Source: Paludibacteraceae bacterium (GTDB lineage Bacteria; Bacteroidota; Bacteroidia; Bacteroidales; Paludibacteraceae). From it: a stretch of 64,000 nucleotides of DNA. The translations under genes were made by a program, and so were the position numbers. The first letter of the stretch is position 1. The number at the start of each line of letters is the position of its first letter. Of this stretch, positions 52,605-62,046 are shown in pieces. The stretch lies in NCBI GenBank assembly GCA_017517845.1, contig JAFWXW010000038.1, positions 99,394 to 163,393 on the forward strand. The letters are read 5' to 3'. The notes beneath the pieces are model-generated. The model saw only the letters and a program-made list of their open reading frames with translations. It was not told where the DNA came from and made no database searches.

Positions 52605-53681
52605 ATGTATCGCTTCAAACGCGTTGTAGTAAAGATTGGTAGCAATGTTCTTACACAAGCAGATGGAACATTGGACCTAAAAAGGATAGAGGCTATTGTA
52701 ACAGACATAGCCAAAATGCACAAAGCTGGCATAGAAATCATTTTGGTTTCTTCTGGTGCGGTGGCATCTGGTAGAAGTGAATTAAAAATAGAGAAGAAGT
52801 TGGATTCTGTTTCTTCTCGTCAGTTATTCTCTGCAGTGGGACAAGCCAAATTGATAAATCATTACTACGATTTGTTCCAAAAGCATGGTCTTCACTGCGG
52901 ACAAGTCCTTACTACCAAAGAAAGTTTTGCCACAAGACGTCATTATCTCACTCAAAAAGACTGCATAAGTGTGATGTTGGAGAATGGTGTGATTCCTATC
53001 GTAAACGAAAACGACACTATTTCTGTAACAGAACTTATGTTTACAGACAATGACGAACTATCTGGTCTATTGGCTACCATGATGCACGCAGAAGCACTTA
53101 TTATTTTGAGTAATATCGACGGCATCTACAATGGCAACCCTTCAGACCCTGCGTCTGAGGTGATTAGAGAGATTACCCCAGAAGGAAACTTCACCAAATA
53201 TATTCAAACTGGCAAATCATCTTTTGGTCGTGGAGGTATGCTTACAAAATATAATATTGCTCGCAAGGTTTCTGGCGAGGGTATTTATGTTATTATTGCC
53301 AACGGCAAGAGAGACGGAATTTTGTCCCATTTAATCGAGAAAAACTGCACTATTCCACATACCACCTTTATGGCAAATCAGAAGAAAGCCTCTGGTGTGA
53401 AAAAATGGATTGCACATAGTGAAAGTTTTGCAAAAGGTTATGTTGTCCTTAATGAAGGAGCCACACAAGCTTTGATTACAAAAGCTAGTTCGGTGCTTCT
53501 AGTAGGTATAACAGAAGTGGGCGGAGAATTTGCAAAAGGCGATATAGTAAAGATTCTGAACTCAGAAAAAGAAGAATTGGGCGTTGGTATTGCCCAATAT
53601 GATAGCGACAAAGCTCGTGAAAACATTGGCAAAAAAGGTCAACGTGCATTTATCCACTACGACTACTTGTATTTGGATTAG
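52605..53681 (+). CDS. proB: Glutamate 5-kinase
   Basis: First step of proline synthesis. 358 residues. The amino-acid kinase domain has VVKIGSNVL at residues 8-16, LVSSGAVASGR, IPIVNENDTISV and FGRGGMLTK. A PUA domain makes up the last ~85 residues (GYVVLNEGATQALI, GQRAFIHYDYLYL), as in full-length ProB. It lies in line with argF'. The cognate proA is encoded 2.3 kb away on the other strand, beyond an antiporter gene. A perfect palindromic terminator follows the stop immediately. Confidence 0.95.
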   Translation: MYRFKRVVVKIGSNVLTQADGTLDLKRIEAIVTDIAKMHKAGIEIILVSSGAVASGRSELKIEKKLDSVSSRQLFSAVGQAKLINHYYDLFQKHGLHCGQVLTTKESFATRRHYLTQKDCISVMLENGVIPIVNENDTISVTELMFTDNDELSGLLATMMHAEALIILSNIDGIYNGNPSDPASEVIREITPEGNFTKYIQTGKSSFGRGGMLTKYNIARKVSGEGIYVIIANGKRDGILSHLIEKNCTIPHTTFMANQKKASGVKKWIAHSESFAKGYVVLNEGATQALITKASSVLLVGITEVGGEFAKGDIVKILNSEKEELGVGIAQYDSDKARENIGKKGQRAFIHYDYLYLD

Positions 53682-53719
53682 GAATAAAAAACAGCGAATC
53701 GATTCGCTGTTTTTTATTC
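53682..53719. terminator. Perfect 38-bp palindrome, bidirectional terminator
   Basis: Half-site GAATAAAAAACAGCGAATC; the whole 38 bp read the same on both strands, giving a strong stem followed by T-rich arms in each direction. It lies directly after the proB stop and 15 bp from the stop of the convergent antiporter gene. Confidence 0.88.
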
Positions 53720-53733
53720 CCAACTCCTAACTT

Positions 53734-55908
53734 TTATATAAACTTACGTTCAGAGATATTTCTGTCGTATTCACCTTCTTTGAACTGTTCTGGATAGAGA
53801 ACTATGAAACTATTTTCTGAGAAGTAATTACTCAACTGTTTAGGAAGTTTCTCTAGCAATGGTGTATATGAAATACTCTGCTTTCTGGCAGTTACCACCA
53901 TTAGAAGGTCATTATACTGTACTTCTTTAGTTAATATCAAGAAATCTTCCCAATCTGCTAGTAGATTATAAGCTATATTTACACTAGTTTTGGTCTCTTT
54001 TGCTATCGAAATAATAGCCTCTTTTGTTTCTTTGGTACAATAAAATACTACATCACCACCTGTCTGAGAAGATAATGTGAACACACGATTACACCATCTA
54101 TTAAACCCTGATTCAAATTCACATTTTGGCGGAGTTGCCACCACCACTCTCTTGATAGTTGCCATTGGCTGAATGGACTTATAAATATAAATCATTCGGT
54201 TGATACCACCAAGAAGTGAATCTGTCATATTTCCAAAGAATGAGTCTGTAGCAGAGCTTTTACTATGCAACCCTAATACCACATCAGAAATATTCTTTTC
54301 CTTAACCACATTACAAATACCACTAGAGATATTTAAATCGTAGCGAGAAATTCTTTTAACTTTAATATCAGCACCTGCTCCTATAGTAGCCGCCCTATCC
54401 AGAAGTTTTTTTCCTTGTGATATTTTATCTGAGTTTTGATTATCATCTACCACTTTTAGGGCATAAACTGGTTGTTTATCTTTCTTATCCTTTATAAGCA
54501 ACGCCAATTCTATCAAACTATCCAGAGTTTCTGGATTTGACACTGGTATTAGAATACGATTTTCTGGATTATAGGTATTCTCAGAAGCATCGGTTTCTGA
54601 ACTTAAGGCCAATTTTCTAGCAGATTTTTCTGTAACAATGGAACTTATAGTACAAGTTACCAAAATCATAATAATTGTACCATTCAATATCTCTTCAGAA
54701 AGCAACCTAATAGGTGTTCCGTCTGCATTATTTCCTATAATTAGGTTGTATGCTATGGTAACAGCTGCCAGAGTGGCAGCCGCTTGGGCATTACTCAAAC
54801 CAAATATCATAGATCCTTCTTCTGGGTCCATTTTATATATCTTTTGAGTAATCTTTGCTGCTAGATATTTGGAAAACGTAGCCACAACAGACATCACTAC
54901 TGCTGTTAGAATAGTAAGATAACCTTGGAATATCACATTGAAATTCACTATCATACCAACATTAATCAAAAAGAAAGGTATAAAAATGGCATTGCCCACA
55001 AAGTCTATTCTATTCATAAGAGGAGACTGTCTAGGTACTAATCTATTAAGTGTTACCCCTGCTAGGAAAGCACCGATAATATACTCTACACCCGCTACTT
55101 TGGCCAAGAATGAAGAAAGGAAGACCATGGAAAGTACGAATATATACTGAGCTATATTATCATCAAATCTCTTAAAAAACCATCTGCCTATTAGTGGGTA
55201 TAGGTAGAAAAGAATTACAGAATATATGCCTAGGCTTACTATTAGTCTAATCCAGAAAATATAATCTATAGTACCCTGTCTTACCACCTCTAGTATAATG
55301 GCTAATACCAATAAAGAAAGAATTGTGGTTATCATAGTTCCACCAACCGTGATATTTACAGATCTCTGTTTAGCAATACCGAAACGACTAATTATAGGAT
55401 ATGCTATTAGAGTATTGGAAGCATACATACTGGCCAATACCACAGCAGAAAGAGTACAATATTTTATTAAAGTAACATTATTAGAAGGATTACCTTGTAA
55501 CCAAGTAATTTCACTTGCTTCTCCAGAAGCCGTTAAAATAATCTCCTTAATGAGATAAAATCCAGTTATTGAGCCTAGGATCATTGGAATTAAAAAGGTA
55601 AATACCCCGAATACTATGCTTTTTTTTCGGTTCTGTTTGAAGTCATTCATATCCATGTCTATACCTGCTATAAACATGATATAAAGGATACCTACCTGTC
55701 CAAAAAGTTCAAAACTACTATCATGACTTAATAGATTTATACCATTGGGACCTAATATCATACCTGCCAAAATCATACCAACAATATGCGGTATTTTAAT
55801 CTTATCAAATATAATAGGAGCGAATAAAATTATCGCTAATATTACTGAGAATATAAGAACTGGGTCTTCTAATGGTAAACTAAAAAGTTCTGATAATATA
55901 TCTTTCAT
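53734..55908 (-). CDS. CPA2-type cation:proton antiporter with USP-like C-terminus
   Basis: 724 residues. The N-terminal ~430 residues form a 12-helix sodium/proton exchanger domain (IPHIVGMILAGMILGP, MFIAGIDMDMNDF, AKVAGVEYIIGAFLAGVTL). The last ~290 residues are soluble and carry two universal-stress-like repeats (ILIPVSNPETLDSLIEL and VVVATPPKCEF). Members exchange Na+ or K+ for H+ at the inner membrane; the ion is not readable. It lies between proB and proA but on the proA strand, 24 bp after proA. A role in salt or osmotic balance alongside proline is possible but inferred. Confidence 0.88.
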   Translation of the reverse strand: MKDILSELFSLPLEDPVLIFSVILAIILFAPIIFDKIKIPHIVGMILAGMILGPNGINLLSHDSSFELFGQVGILYIMFIAGIDMDMNDFKQNRKKSIVFGVFTFLIPMILGSITGFYLIKEIILTASGEASEITWLQGNPSNNVTLIKYCTLSAVVLASMYASNTLIAYPIISRFGIAKQRSVNITVGGTMITTILSLLVLAIILEVVRQGTIDYIFWIRLIVSLGIYSVILFYLYPLIGRWFFKRFDDNIAQYIFVLSMVFLSSFLAKVAGVEYIIGAFLAGVTLNRLVPRQSPLMNRIDFVGNAIFIPFFLINVGMIVNFNVIFQGYLTILTAVVMSVVATFSKYLAAKITQKIYKMDPEEGSMIFGLSNAQAAATLAAVTIAYNLIIGNNADGTPIRLLSEEILNGTIIMILVTCTISSIVTEKSARKLALSSETDASENTYNPENRILIPVSNPETLDSLIELALLIKDKKDKQPVYALKVVDDNQNSDKISQGKKLLDRAATIGAGADIKVKRISRYDLNISSGICNVVKEKNISDVVLGLHSKSSATDSFFGNMTDSLLGGINRMIYIYKSIQPMATIKRVVVATPPKCEFESGFNRWCNRVFTLSSQTGGDVVFYCTKETKEAIISIAKETKTSVNIAYNLLADWEDFLILTKEVQYNDLLMVVTARKQSISYTPLLEKLPKQLSNYFSENSFIVLYPEQFKEGEYDRNISERKFI

Positions 55909-55932
55909 CTTTATGAGGTGATTTTATTGATA

Positions 55933-57177
55933 TTATGGTCTAACTTGTCCGTTGCCCACGATAAGCCATTTATATGTACATAATTCTGGTAATGCCATAG
56001 GTCCACGAGCATGAAGTTTTTGAGTACTAATACCTATCTCTGCACCCATACCAAATTGTCCACCATCTGTGAAACTTGTTGGTGCATTATGATATACACA
56101 AGATGCATCTACTTCTTTAAGGAACGCTGCAGCAGACTCCTCATTTTCTGTAACTATACTTTCACTATGTTTAGAGCTATATTTACTTATGTGGTCAATG
56201 GCATCTTTTAAACTATCTACAGTCTTGATACTCATTCTGTGAGACATAAATTCTTTACCAAAACTTTCTTCGTTTGCTGTGGTAAGAAGTTCTGTAGGAT
56301 AATTGCCAGATAATGCATTAAACGAAGCCTCATCTGCTTCTATAACCACATTTTTTTCTTTAATTAGACCAGAACAGATGTCTTTTAGATCATCTAATCT
56401 ATCTTTATGAATAACTAAGCAATCCAATGCGTTGCAAACACTCACGCGACGTGTTTTGGCATTTTCTATAATAGCTTTGCCTTTTTCTAGGTCTGCATCT
56501 TTATCAAAATAACAATGAACCACACCAGCACCTGTTTCGATCACTGGCACCATAGCATTTTCACGAACAAATTTAATTAATCCTGCACTACCACGAGGAA
56601 TAATAAGGTCTATATATCCCACTGCATTAAGAAGTTCACCTGTAGCTTCACGACCCGCAGGGAGAAGGTGTACCATATTTTCATCTAAATTATGCTCACG
56701 CAAAACTTCTTTTATAAGATTTACAATAGCAAAATTTGAGTTATATGCATCTGTACCACCCTTTAAGACACAAACATTGGCAGTTTTGAAGCATAGTGAG
56801 AAGACATCGAAACTAACGTTGGGACGAGCCTCATATATTATGCCTATAACACCAAATGGCACTGCTTTTTTGGTTAATTTCAGTCCATTTGGTAGTTCTC
56901 TGCTCTCCAAAATTCTTCCTAGAGGAGTGGGAAGAGATGCTACTTTTCTTATATCAGAGGCAATATCTAATATACGTTGTTTGGTCAATAAAAGTCTGTC
57001 ATACAATGGATTAGTCTTTTCCATCGATGCCAAGTCTTTTTGATTTTCTACTAATAATGCTTCGCATTTTTCTTCTGCCTTATCGGCCAAAGCCAATAAT
57101 ACTTTATTGATTTCTTCTGTGGAAATTAAATTTAATTTTCTAGAAGCAATAAGTGAGTTTTCTTTCCAATTATTCAT
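55933..57177 (-). CDS. proA: Glutamate-5-semialdehyde dehydrogenase (gamma-glutamyl phosphate reductase)
   Basis: Reduces gamma-glutamyl phosphate in proline synthesis, after proB. 414 residues. Motifs: [56 protein letters not shown], and the catalytic cysteine in [12 protein letters not shown]. The end has [17 protein letters not shown], typical of ProA. It is probably in an operon with the antiporter downstream. It diverges from the DUF975 gene. Confidence 0.96.
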   Translation of the reverse strand: MNNWKENSLIASRKLNLISTEEINKVLLALADKAEEKCEALLVENQKDLASMEKTNPLYDRLLLTKQRILDIASDIRKVASLPTPLGRILESRELPNGLKLTKKAVPFGVIGIIYEARPNVSFDVFSLCFKTANVCVLKGGTDAYNSNFAIVNLIKEVLREHNLDENMVHLLPAGREATGELLNAVGYIDLIIPRGSAGLIKFVRENAMVPVIETGAGVVHCYFDKDADLEKGKAIIENAKTRRVSVCNALDCLVIHKDRLDDLKDICSGLIKEKNVVIEADEASFNALSGNYPTELLTTANEESFGKEFMSHRMSIKTVDSLKDAIDHISKYSSKHSESIVTENEESAAAFLKEVDASCVYHNAPTSFTDGGQFGMGAEIGISTQKLHARGPMALPELCTYKWLIVGNGQVRP

Positions 57178-57218
57178 TTTGCAAATGTATATTTTCGCAA
57201 ATATAGCATTTTTTTCCG

Positions 57219-57226
57219 TATCTTTG
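57219..57226 (+). promoter_or_regulatory. -7 box of the DUF975 gene
   Basis: TATCTTTG followed by CA, 29 bp upstream of the ATG at 57255. The expected -33 position has only a weak TTCGC. Confidence 0.6.
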
Positions 57227-57254
57227 CACCGAAAAACTTTAATAAACCTAAATT

Positions 57255-57887
57255 ATGAAACAAAATTTTGAGTTAAGAAATGAAGCTTGGAATACATTGT
57301 CAGGCAATTGGGGAAACTCAGTTCTTATTTATTTTCTTATTTCACTAGTAAGTGGAATTATCTCAGGAACAGTGGCAGTCCTTCTTCCCGAATTAAGTAG
57401 TATTGCAAATTTGGCAACTAGTATTTTCCTTACTTATCCCCTAATTTATGTGTTTGTAGTGAAATTAATGTCACTAGTTCGTGAGAACAAACCTGTAGCA
57501 TTAAATGATTTCATTGACACCTTTAAGGTTAAATATTCTAGAGCACTACCAGTAATGGGATTAACATTTGTATATATCTTCCTTTGGACTTTATTACTTA
57601 TCATTCCTGGTATAATAAAAAGTTATTCATACGCACTAACCGTTTATATTAGTGAAGACAATCCAGAATTAACTCCAGAAGAATGTATCAACAAAAGTAT
57701 GGAAATGATGAATGGTAACAAATGGAAACTATTCTTACTAGATCTTAGCTTCATTGGTTGGTTCTTCTTATCAATATTAACCTTGGGTATTGCTTTATTA
57801 TGGTTCAGACCATATCTTGAAACTGCTCGCATTTACTTCTACGAAGATTTAAAAAGTTCCCTAGAAACTAAAGCAATAGAAGAGTAA
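57255..57887 (+). CDS. DUF975 family membrane protein
   Basis: 210 residues with five or six membrane helices. The start (FELRNEAWNTLSGNWGNSVLIYFL), then LLIIPGIIKSYSYALTVYI and ECINKSMEMMNGNKWKLFLLDLSFIGW are the conserved DUF975 blocks. Function unknown; an integral inner-membrane protein. It has its own promoter and terminator, so it forms a single-gene unit. Confidence 0.87.
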   Translation: MKQNFELRNEAWNTLSGNWGNSVLIYFLISLVSGIISGTVAVLLPELSSIANLATSIFLTYPLIYVFVVKLMSLVRENKPVALNDFIDTFKVKYSRALPVMGLTFVYIFLWTLLLIIPGIIKSYSYALTVYISEDNPELTPEECINKSMEMMNGNKWKLFLLDLSFIGWFFLSILTLGIALLWFRPYLETARIYFYEDLKSSLETKAIEE

Positions 57888-57893
57888 TGATAA

Positions 57894-57925
57894 AACAAAA
57901 CAGCGACTGCAGTCGCTGTTTTGTT
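57894..57925. terminator. Perfect 32-bp palindromic terminator
   Basis: Half-site AACAAAACAGCGACTG; the 32-bp palindrome ends in TTTTGTT on each strand. It lies 6 bp after the DUF975 stop and overlaps the stop codon of the convergent lpxH (57924-57926). Confidence 0.85.
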
Positions 57926-58682
57926 ATTCTTCCTCGTATATCTCTAAAGAAAAGTTTTCGCCGTCTAGTACACCGTAGGAGAAGTTAGTAATCCAATCTC
58001 CTAGATAAACCACACGAGAAGATTTTGTTATCATTAGGTCTAGTGCTACGTGGCGGTGACCAAAGATAAAGAAGTCTATTGGTTTGGTTTTTACGTATTC
58101 TTTTGCAAAACGCACTAGATATTCTTTATTTTCTCCCAAATATTTAGCGTCTTCTTGCTTATGTTTATGGGTTCTGTTATGAGCAGACCAGTTAAGTCCA
58201 AAATAATAATTTATAGAAGGGTGGATTAAATTATACACACGTCTTACCCATCTTGAATGGAAGAAAAAGTGCATCACCTTGACAGAAAAAGGTCTATAAC
58301 CTGTTCTGTGACCATGCTCTAGATAAAATATCTTTTCATTTATCTTGGTTACTTCTGCATTATAGTGCATCTTCATTCCAAACTCCTTCTCAAAATAATC
58401 TCCAACCCAAATGTCGTGGTTTCCTATGAAATAGTGCATTTCTACACCAGCATCAGCTAGTTCTGCCAACTTCCCAAATAAGCGGGTAAACCCCTTTGGG
58501 ATGATGTTCTTATACTCATACCAAAAGTCAAAAATGTCACCCATAAAGTATATTGCCTTGGCATCATCTTGTATAGAAGAAAGGAAACGAACTAGTTTTT
58601 TTTCTCTTTCTCTATCGTTGTCAAATGCCCTAGCACCTAAGTGAACATCAGAAATGAAATATATTTTTCTTCTATCGGTCAT
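57924..58682 (-). CDS. lpxH: UDP-2,3-diacylglucosamine diphosphatase
   Basis: Metallophosphatase that cleaves UDP-diacylglucosamine to lipid X in lipid A synthesis, at the inner face of the inner membrane. 252 residues. The calcineurin-type metal sites are ISDVHLG (D11, H13), MGDIFDFW, IGNHD, EHGHRTG and FGHRH. The YEYKNIIPKGF and LNWSAHNR segments are typical of LpxH in Bacteroidetes. It confirms a Gram-negative envelope. Its stop codon lies in the shared palindromic terminator. Confidence 0.9.
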   Translation of the reverse strand: MTDRRKIYFISDVHLGARAFDNDREREKKLVRFLSSIQDDAKAIYFMGDIFDFWYEYKNIIPKGFTRLFGKLAELADAGVEMHYFIGNHDIWVGDYFEKEFGMKMHYNAEVTKINEKIFYLEHGHRTGYRPFSVKVMHFFFHSRWVRRVYNLIHPSINYYFGLNWSAHNRTHKHKQEDAKYLGENKEYLVRFAKEYVKTKPIDFFIFGHRHVALDLMITKSSRVVYLGDWITNFSYGVLDGENFSLEIYEEE

Positions 58683-58755
58683 AATTTCTTACAAAAATAA
58701 AAGAAAATCCACATTTTATAGCAAAAAGATGAAAAAAAAATAAGATATTTGCATT

Positions 58756-59394
58756 ATGTTTGAAACTATAATACAAGGAATCACTATTGGTCTATGTACT
58801 TCCATTCCTGTGGGACCTATAGCAATATTAATTATCCAAAGAACTCTGCAAAAAGGTCGTATGCATGGGTTTACTTCTGGACTAGGAGCAGCAACGTCTG
58901 ATACGTTTTATGCTCTACTAGCATTATTGGGTCTTTCTGTGGTTCTTTCATTTATAGAAGAAAATAAATTAATCATTCAGATAGCAGGAAGTTCCATAAT
59001 GATGCTTTTTGGCGTTTATATCTTCTTCCAAAACCCTGCAAAAAACATAGAAAAAAGTAAGAATGAAAAATCTTCCTATTGGCAAGAATATTTAACAGCT
59101 TTTTTTCTTACTCTGAGTAACCCTTTGATGATATTTTTATATTTAGGGCTATTTGCACAATTTGAATTCCTTTCATCAGACTCTCACTTTTTGGTAATTA
59201 TAGTAGGAATATGCTCTGTTTTCCTAGGTGCTGGATTGTGGTGGTTTTTAATAACACTACTTGCGAGCATATTCAGAAAGAGATTTAATATTAGAGGACT
59301 ATGGATTTTAAATAAAGCCACAGGACTACTAATATTTATTTTAGCGTTGGTGGCACTAATCAGTTCTATTAGTGGTTTCTCTTTGTCTTTATGA
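58756..59394 (+). CDS. LysE/RhtB family exporter
   Basis: 212 residues with six membrane helices. GLCTSIPVGPIAILIIQRTLQKGRMHGFTSGLGAA near the start (two blocks, residues 12-46) is the LysE-family signature with the NPGP-like PVGP turn. Such proteins export amino acids or related small molecules; the substrate is not readable. It is the first gene of a tight five-gene operon and overlaps the next gene by 4 bp (ATGA). Confidence 0.86.
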   Translation: MFETIIQGITIGLCTSIPVGPIAILIIQRTLQKGRMHGFTSGLGAATSDTFYALLALLGLSVVLSFIEENKLIIQIAGSSIMMLFGVYIFFQNPAKNIEKSKNEKSSYWQEYLTAFFLTLSNPLMIFLYLGLFAQFEFLSSDSHFLVIIVGICSVFLGAGLWWFLITLLASIFRKRFNIRGLWILNKATGLLIFILALVALISSISGFSLSL

Positions 59395-60434
59395 TATTTA
59401 TAGTATTTTCTCTTTACCTAGTTTTTATTATTTACATTACAATAGGTTTCTTTCGTTTGCCCAAAGAAACTAGCATGCTTTCTGACAAAAAGGAAGTGAC
59501 AGTAGTAATGGCTGTAAAAAACGAGGCAAGAAACATAAAGAAGACACTAAATGAGTTTTTTAATCAGACTTATAGGAATGTGAAATTTATCATTGTAGAT
59601 GATAATTCTTGCGATGAAACCGTATCTTTTATTAAATCATCTGAGTTATTTTCCACTGGAAAATTAAGATTACTTTCTGCTATAGGAACTGGCAAAAAAC
59701 AAGCTATCCAACAAGCCATTTTGGAGGCTAACACAGAAATAATACTCACTGCAGACGCAGATGTTTCTTACCCTAAGACATGGGTATTTACCATGGTTAA
59801 TTCATATATTCAAAGTGATGCAGATTTAATCATAGGTCCTGTAAAGATGAGTAGATCTTATCCTTTGCAATGTATGGAATACCTCAGCATTATGGGAATT
59901 ACAGCTGGCAGTGCTGGGAATAAAAATCCACTAATGTGTAATGCTTGTAGCATGACTTTTTCTAAAGAGTGGTACAATAAATGCGATGTGCAACTAAGTG
60001 TGCCATCTGGAGATGATATGTTTCTACTAGAAAGTACAAAAAAGCTCGATGGAATCGTACATTATTGCAACTCATCAGATGCTGTAGTAACTATAAATGG
60101 CAGTGAAAATATTAAGGATTTCTTTGTGCAGAGAGCACGATGGACATCCAAGGCTCCACATTATACAGACCTTTCTATTATAGCATCTGGAGTACTAGTT
60201 TTCGCGATGCAATGCCTAATGATTGGCATCTATATAATGTCTTTTTGGAATCCTATTTTACTTATCTGGGTTTTGGTAAAATATATTATTGATTTATTTA
60301 TTTTATTGCCTACGGCAATTAAGTTTAAAAAGACATCTGTTTTGATTTATTCACCCTTTGTGGCACTATATTATCCTGTATATGTGGTAATTACTGCCCT
60401 TTTATCATTAATCCCTATAAAATGGAAAAATTAA
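59391..60434 (+). CDS. Membrane-anchored family 2 glycosyltransferase
   Basis: 347 residues. An N-terminal membrane helix (about 1-22) is followed by a GT-A domain: VTVVMAVKNEARNIKKTL, FIIVDDNSCDET, LTADADVSYPKTW (DxD-like), and a QRARWTSK segment matching the QxxRW motif of processive enzymes. Three helices end the protein (VLVFAMQCLMIGIYIM onward). It probably adds sugars to a lipid or glycan at the inner membrane; substrate unknown. It overlaps the exporter gene by 4 bp and the next gene by 13 bp. Confidence 0.88.
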   Translation: MIFIVFSLYLVFIIYITIGFFRLPKETSMLSDKKEVTVVMAVKNEARNIKKTLNEFFNQTYRNVKFIIVDDNSCDETVSFIKSSELFSTGKLRLLSAIGTGKKQAIQQAILEANTEIILTADADVSYPKTWVFTMVNSYIQSDADLIIGPVKMSRSYPLQCMEYLSIMGITAGSAGNKNPLMCNACSMTFSKEWYNKCDVQLSVPSGDDMFLLESTKKLDGIVHYCNSSDAVVTINGSENIKDFFVQRARWTSKAPHYTDLSIIASGVLVFAMQCLMIGIYIMSFWNPILLIWVLVKYIIDLFILLPTAIKFKKTSVLIYSPFVALYYPVYVVITALLSLIPIKWKN

Positions 60435-61405
60435 TTTTATTTTTGTCGTTATTCTTATTAGCATCTTGCTCTGCAGATGGTTCTGCAAATGGCAATGCTG
60501 TAGATAGTGGCTCAGCTGATAGTTCTGCTGATAGCAAACAAGAGCCAAAAGTGGCATTCAATGCAGATAGTTGCTACAAATTTATGCAAAAACAAGTAGA
60601 TTTTGGTTATCGCATTCCAAGTACAAAAGAGCATAAAGAATGTGGAAAATATCTTGTTTCTACGTTGGAACGTTTTGCAGATACTGTTATTACACAAGAT
60701 GTTACACTCAAAGCATATAATGGAACCAAACTAGAATCTAGAAATATTATTGCTTCGTGGAATCCTGAGTCTAAAAACAGAATTATACTGTGTGCACATT
60801 GGGATACCAGACCTTTTTGTGACGAAGACCCAAAAGCTGAGAATCATAAGAAACCTGTATTAGGAGCCAATGACGGAGCTTCTGGTGTGGGAGTATTATT
60901 AGAATTGGCTAGACAGTTTTCCATTAAAGAACCTAATGTAGCAGTGGATATTATACTTTTTGATTCAGAAGATTACGGACACAATGATTATCATAATAGT
61001 TACTGTTTAGGATCTCAACATTGGGCACTTAATCCACACGTGCCTAGATATAATGCACGTTTTGGTATCTTGCTAGATATGGTTGGAGGTAAAGGTGCTA
61101 GATTTGCCAAAGACTTAATTTCTTCTTTTTATGCAAATGATGTATTAGAAGATGTTTGGAAAACTGCAGAAACTTTGGGCTACTCAAGTCTGTTTGTAAA
61201 CGAAGAGGGCGGAAGCATTATAGATGACCATTATTATGTAAATAAGATGATTGGTATTCCATGTATTGATATTCTGGACTATACAAACGACGAGGGTTTC
61301 CCATCTACATGGCATACTGTAAATGACACTATGGAAAACATAGATAAAGAAGTATTAAAAGCTGTAGGAAACGTATTGATAACTTATATTTATAACCTAA
61401 AATAA
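60422..61405 (+). CDS. M28-type glutaminyl-peptide cyclotransferase-like lipoprotein
   Basis: 327 residues with a lipobox (LFLLASC, Cys16) and a low-complexity Ser/Ala/Asp linker (DGSANGNAVDSGSADSS). The M28 fold follows with zinc residues in CAHWDTRPF, LGANDGASGVG, FDSEDYG and the C-terminal STWHTVNDT. This set resembles glutaminyl cyclase, which converts N-terminal Gln of exported proteins to pyroglutamate; T9SS cargo in Bacteroidetes commonly receives this modification. A peptidase role cannot be excluded. It overlaps the glycosyltransferase gene by 13 bp. Confidence 0.86.
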   Translation: MEKLILFLSLFLLASCSADGSANGNAVDSGSADSSADSKQEPKVAFNADSCYKFMQKQVDFGYRIPSTKEHKECGKYLVSTLERFADTVITQDVTLKAYNGTKLESRNIIASWNPESKNRIILCAHWDTRPFCDEDPKAENHKKPVLGANDGASGVGVLLELARQFSIKEPNVAVDIILFDSEDYGHNDYHNSYCLGSQHWALNPHVPRYNARFGILLDMVGGKGARFAKDLISSFYANDVLEDVWKTAETLGYSSLFVNEEGGSIIDDHYYVNKMIGIPCIDILDYTNDEGFPSTWHTVNDTMENIDKEVLKAVGNVLITYIYNLK

Positions 61406-61406
61406 T

Positions 61407-62045
61407 ATGACACTAAAAGACTTTATTTTTAATTTTAAACATGCCATATTTGCAGGCGTTTGTATATCATTTGGCGGGACAGCATACCTTAAAAGCCTTG
61501 CTGCATTTCCAGAAATAGGCGGTTTCATCGGAGCTGTACTCTTCTCTTTTGGACTTATTGTAGTAGTTCATAACAAGCACGTTTTATATACAGGTACCGC
61601 TGGTTTTGTAACCAAAAATACTTGGCAAATGATTCCTATTTCTATTATTGGAAACCTAGTGGGTTGCGTGTTGTTTGGTTTGATTGTGAGATATGTTCAC
61701 CCTTCACTATGCGACGTAGCAGACGGAATTATTAATACTAGACTTGGTAACGGACTACTTAAAAACTGTCTATTAGCTGTATTATGCGGATTCATCATGA
61801 CAGAAGCCGTATTTCACTCAAAATTCAACGGCGGAAAATATCTTCCTCTTATCTTTGGAGTGCCTCTATTCATTGTTTGTGGATTTGCCCACAGTATTGC
61901 TGATATTTTCTACTATGCTATGGGTAGTGCAGAACTGCTTGCAGAGAATATAGGACAAATTTTCTGCATTTGGGTATCTACACTAGTTGGCAACTTTATT
62001 GGTTGCAACGTAAGTAACAAAAGACCATATCTAGCTCAAAACTAA
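61407..62045 (+). CDS. Formate/nitrite transporter (FNT) family protein
   Basis: 212 residues with six membrane helices. AIFAGVCISFGGTAYLK, VLFSFGLIVVVHNKHVLYTG and FIVCGFAHSIADIFYY correspond to the FNT helices with the pore histidine (GFAHSIAD). It is shorter than most FNT proteins (about 260-280 residues), mostly at the termini. Likely moves formate or another small anion. It is part of the 58756-62661 operon. purT, which uses formate, is elsewhere in the window. Confidence 0.78.
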   Translation: MTLKDFIFNFKHAIFAGVCISFGGTAYLKSLAAFPEIGGFIGAVLFSFGLIVVVHNKHVLYTGTAGFVTKNTWQMIPISIIGNLVGCVLFGLIVRYVHPSLCDVADGIINTRLGNGLLKNCLLAVLCGFIMTEAVFHSKFNGGKYLPLIFGVPLFIVCGFAHSIADIFYYAMGSAELLAENIGQIFCIWVSTLVGNFIGCNVSNKRPYLAQN

Positions 62046-62046
62046 T

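Noticed and set aside
53682-53719. 38-bp palindrome as a recombination or operator site
   Set aside because: Its place between two convergent stop codons and its T-rich arms are fully explained by a bidirectional terminator.
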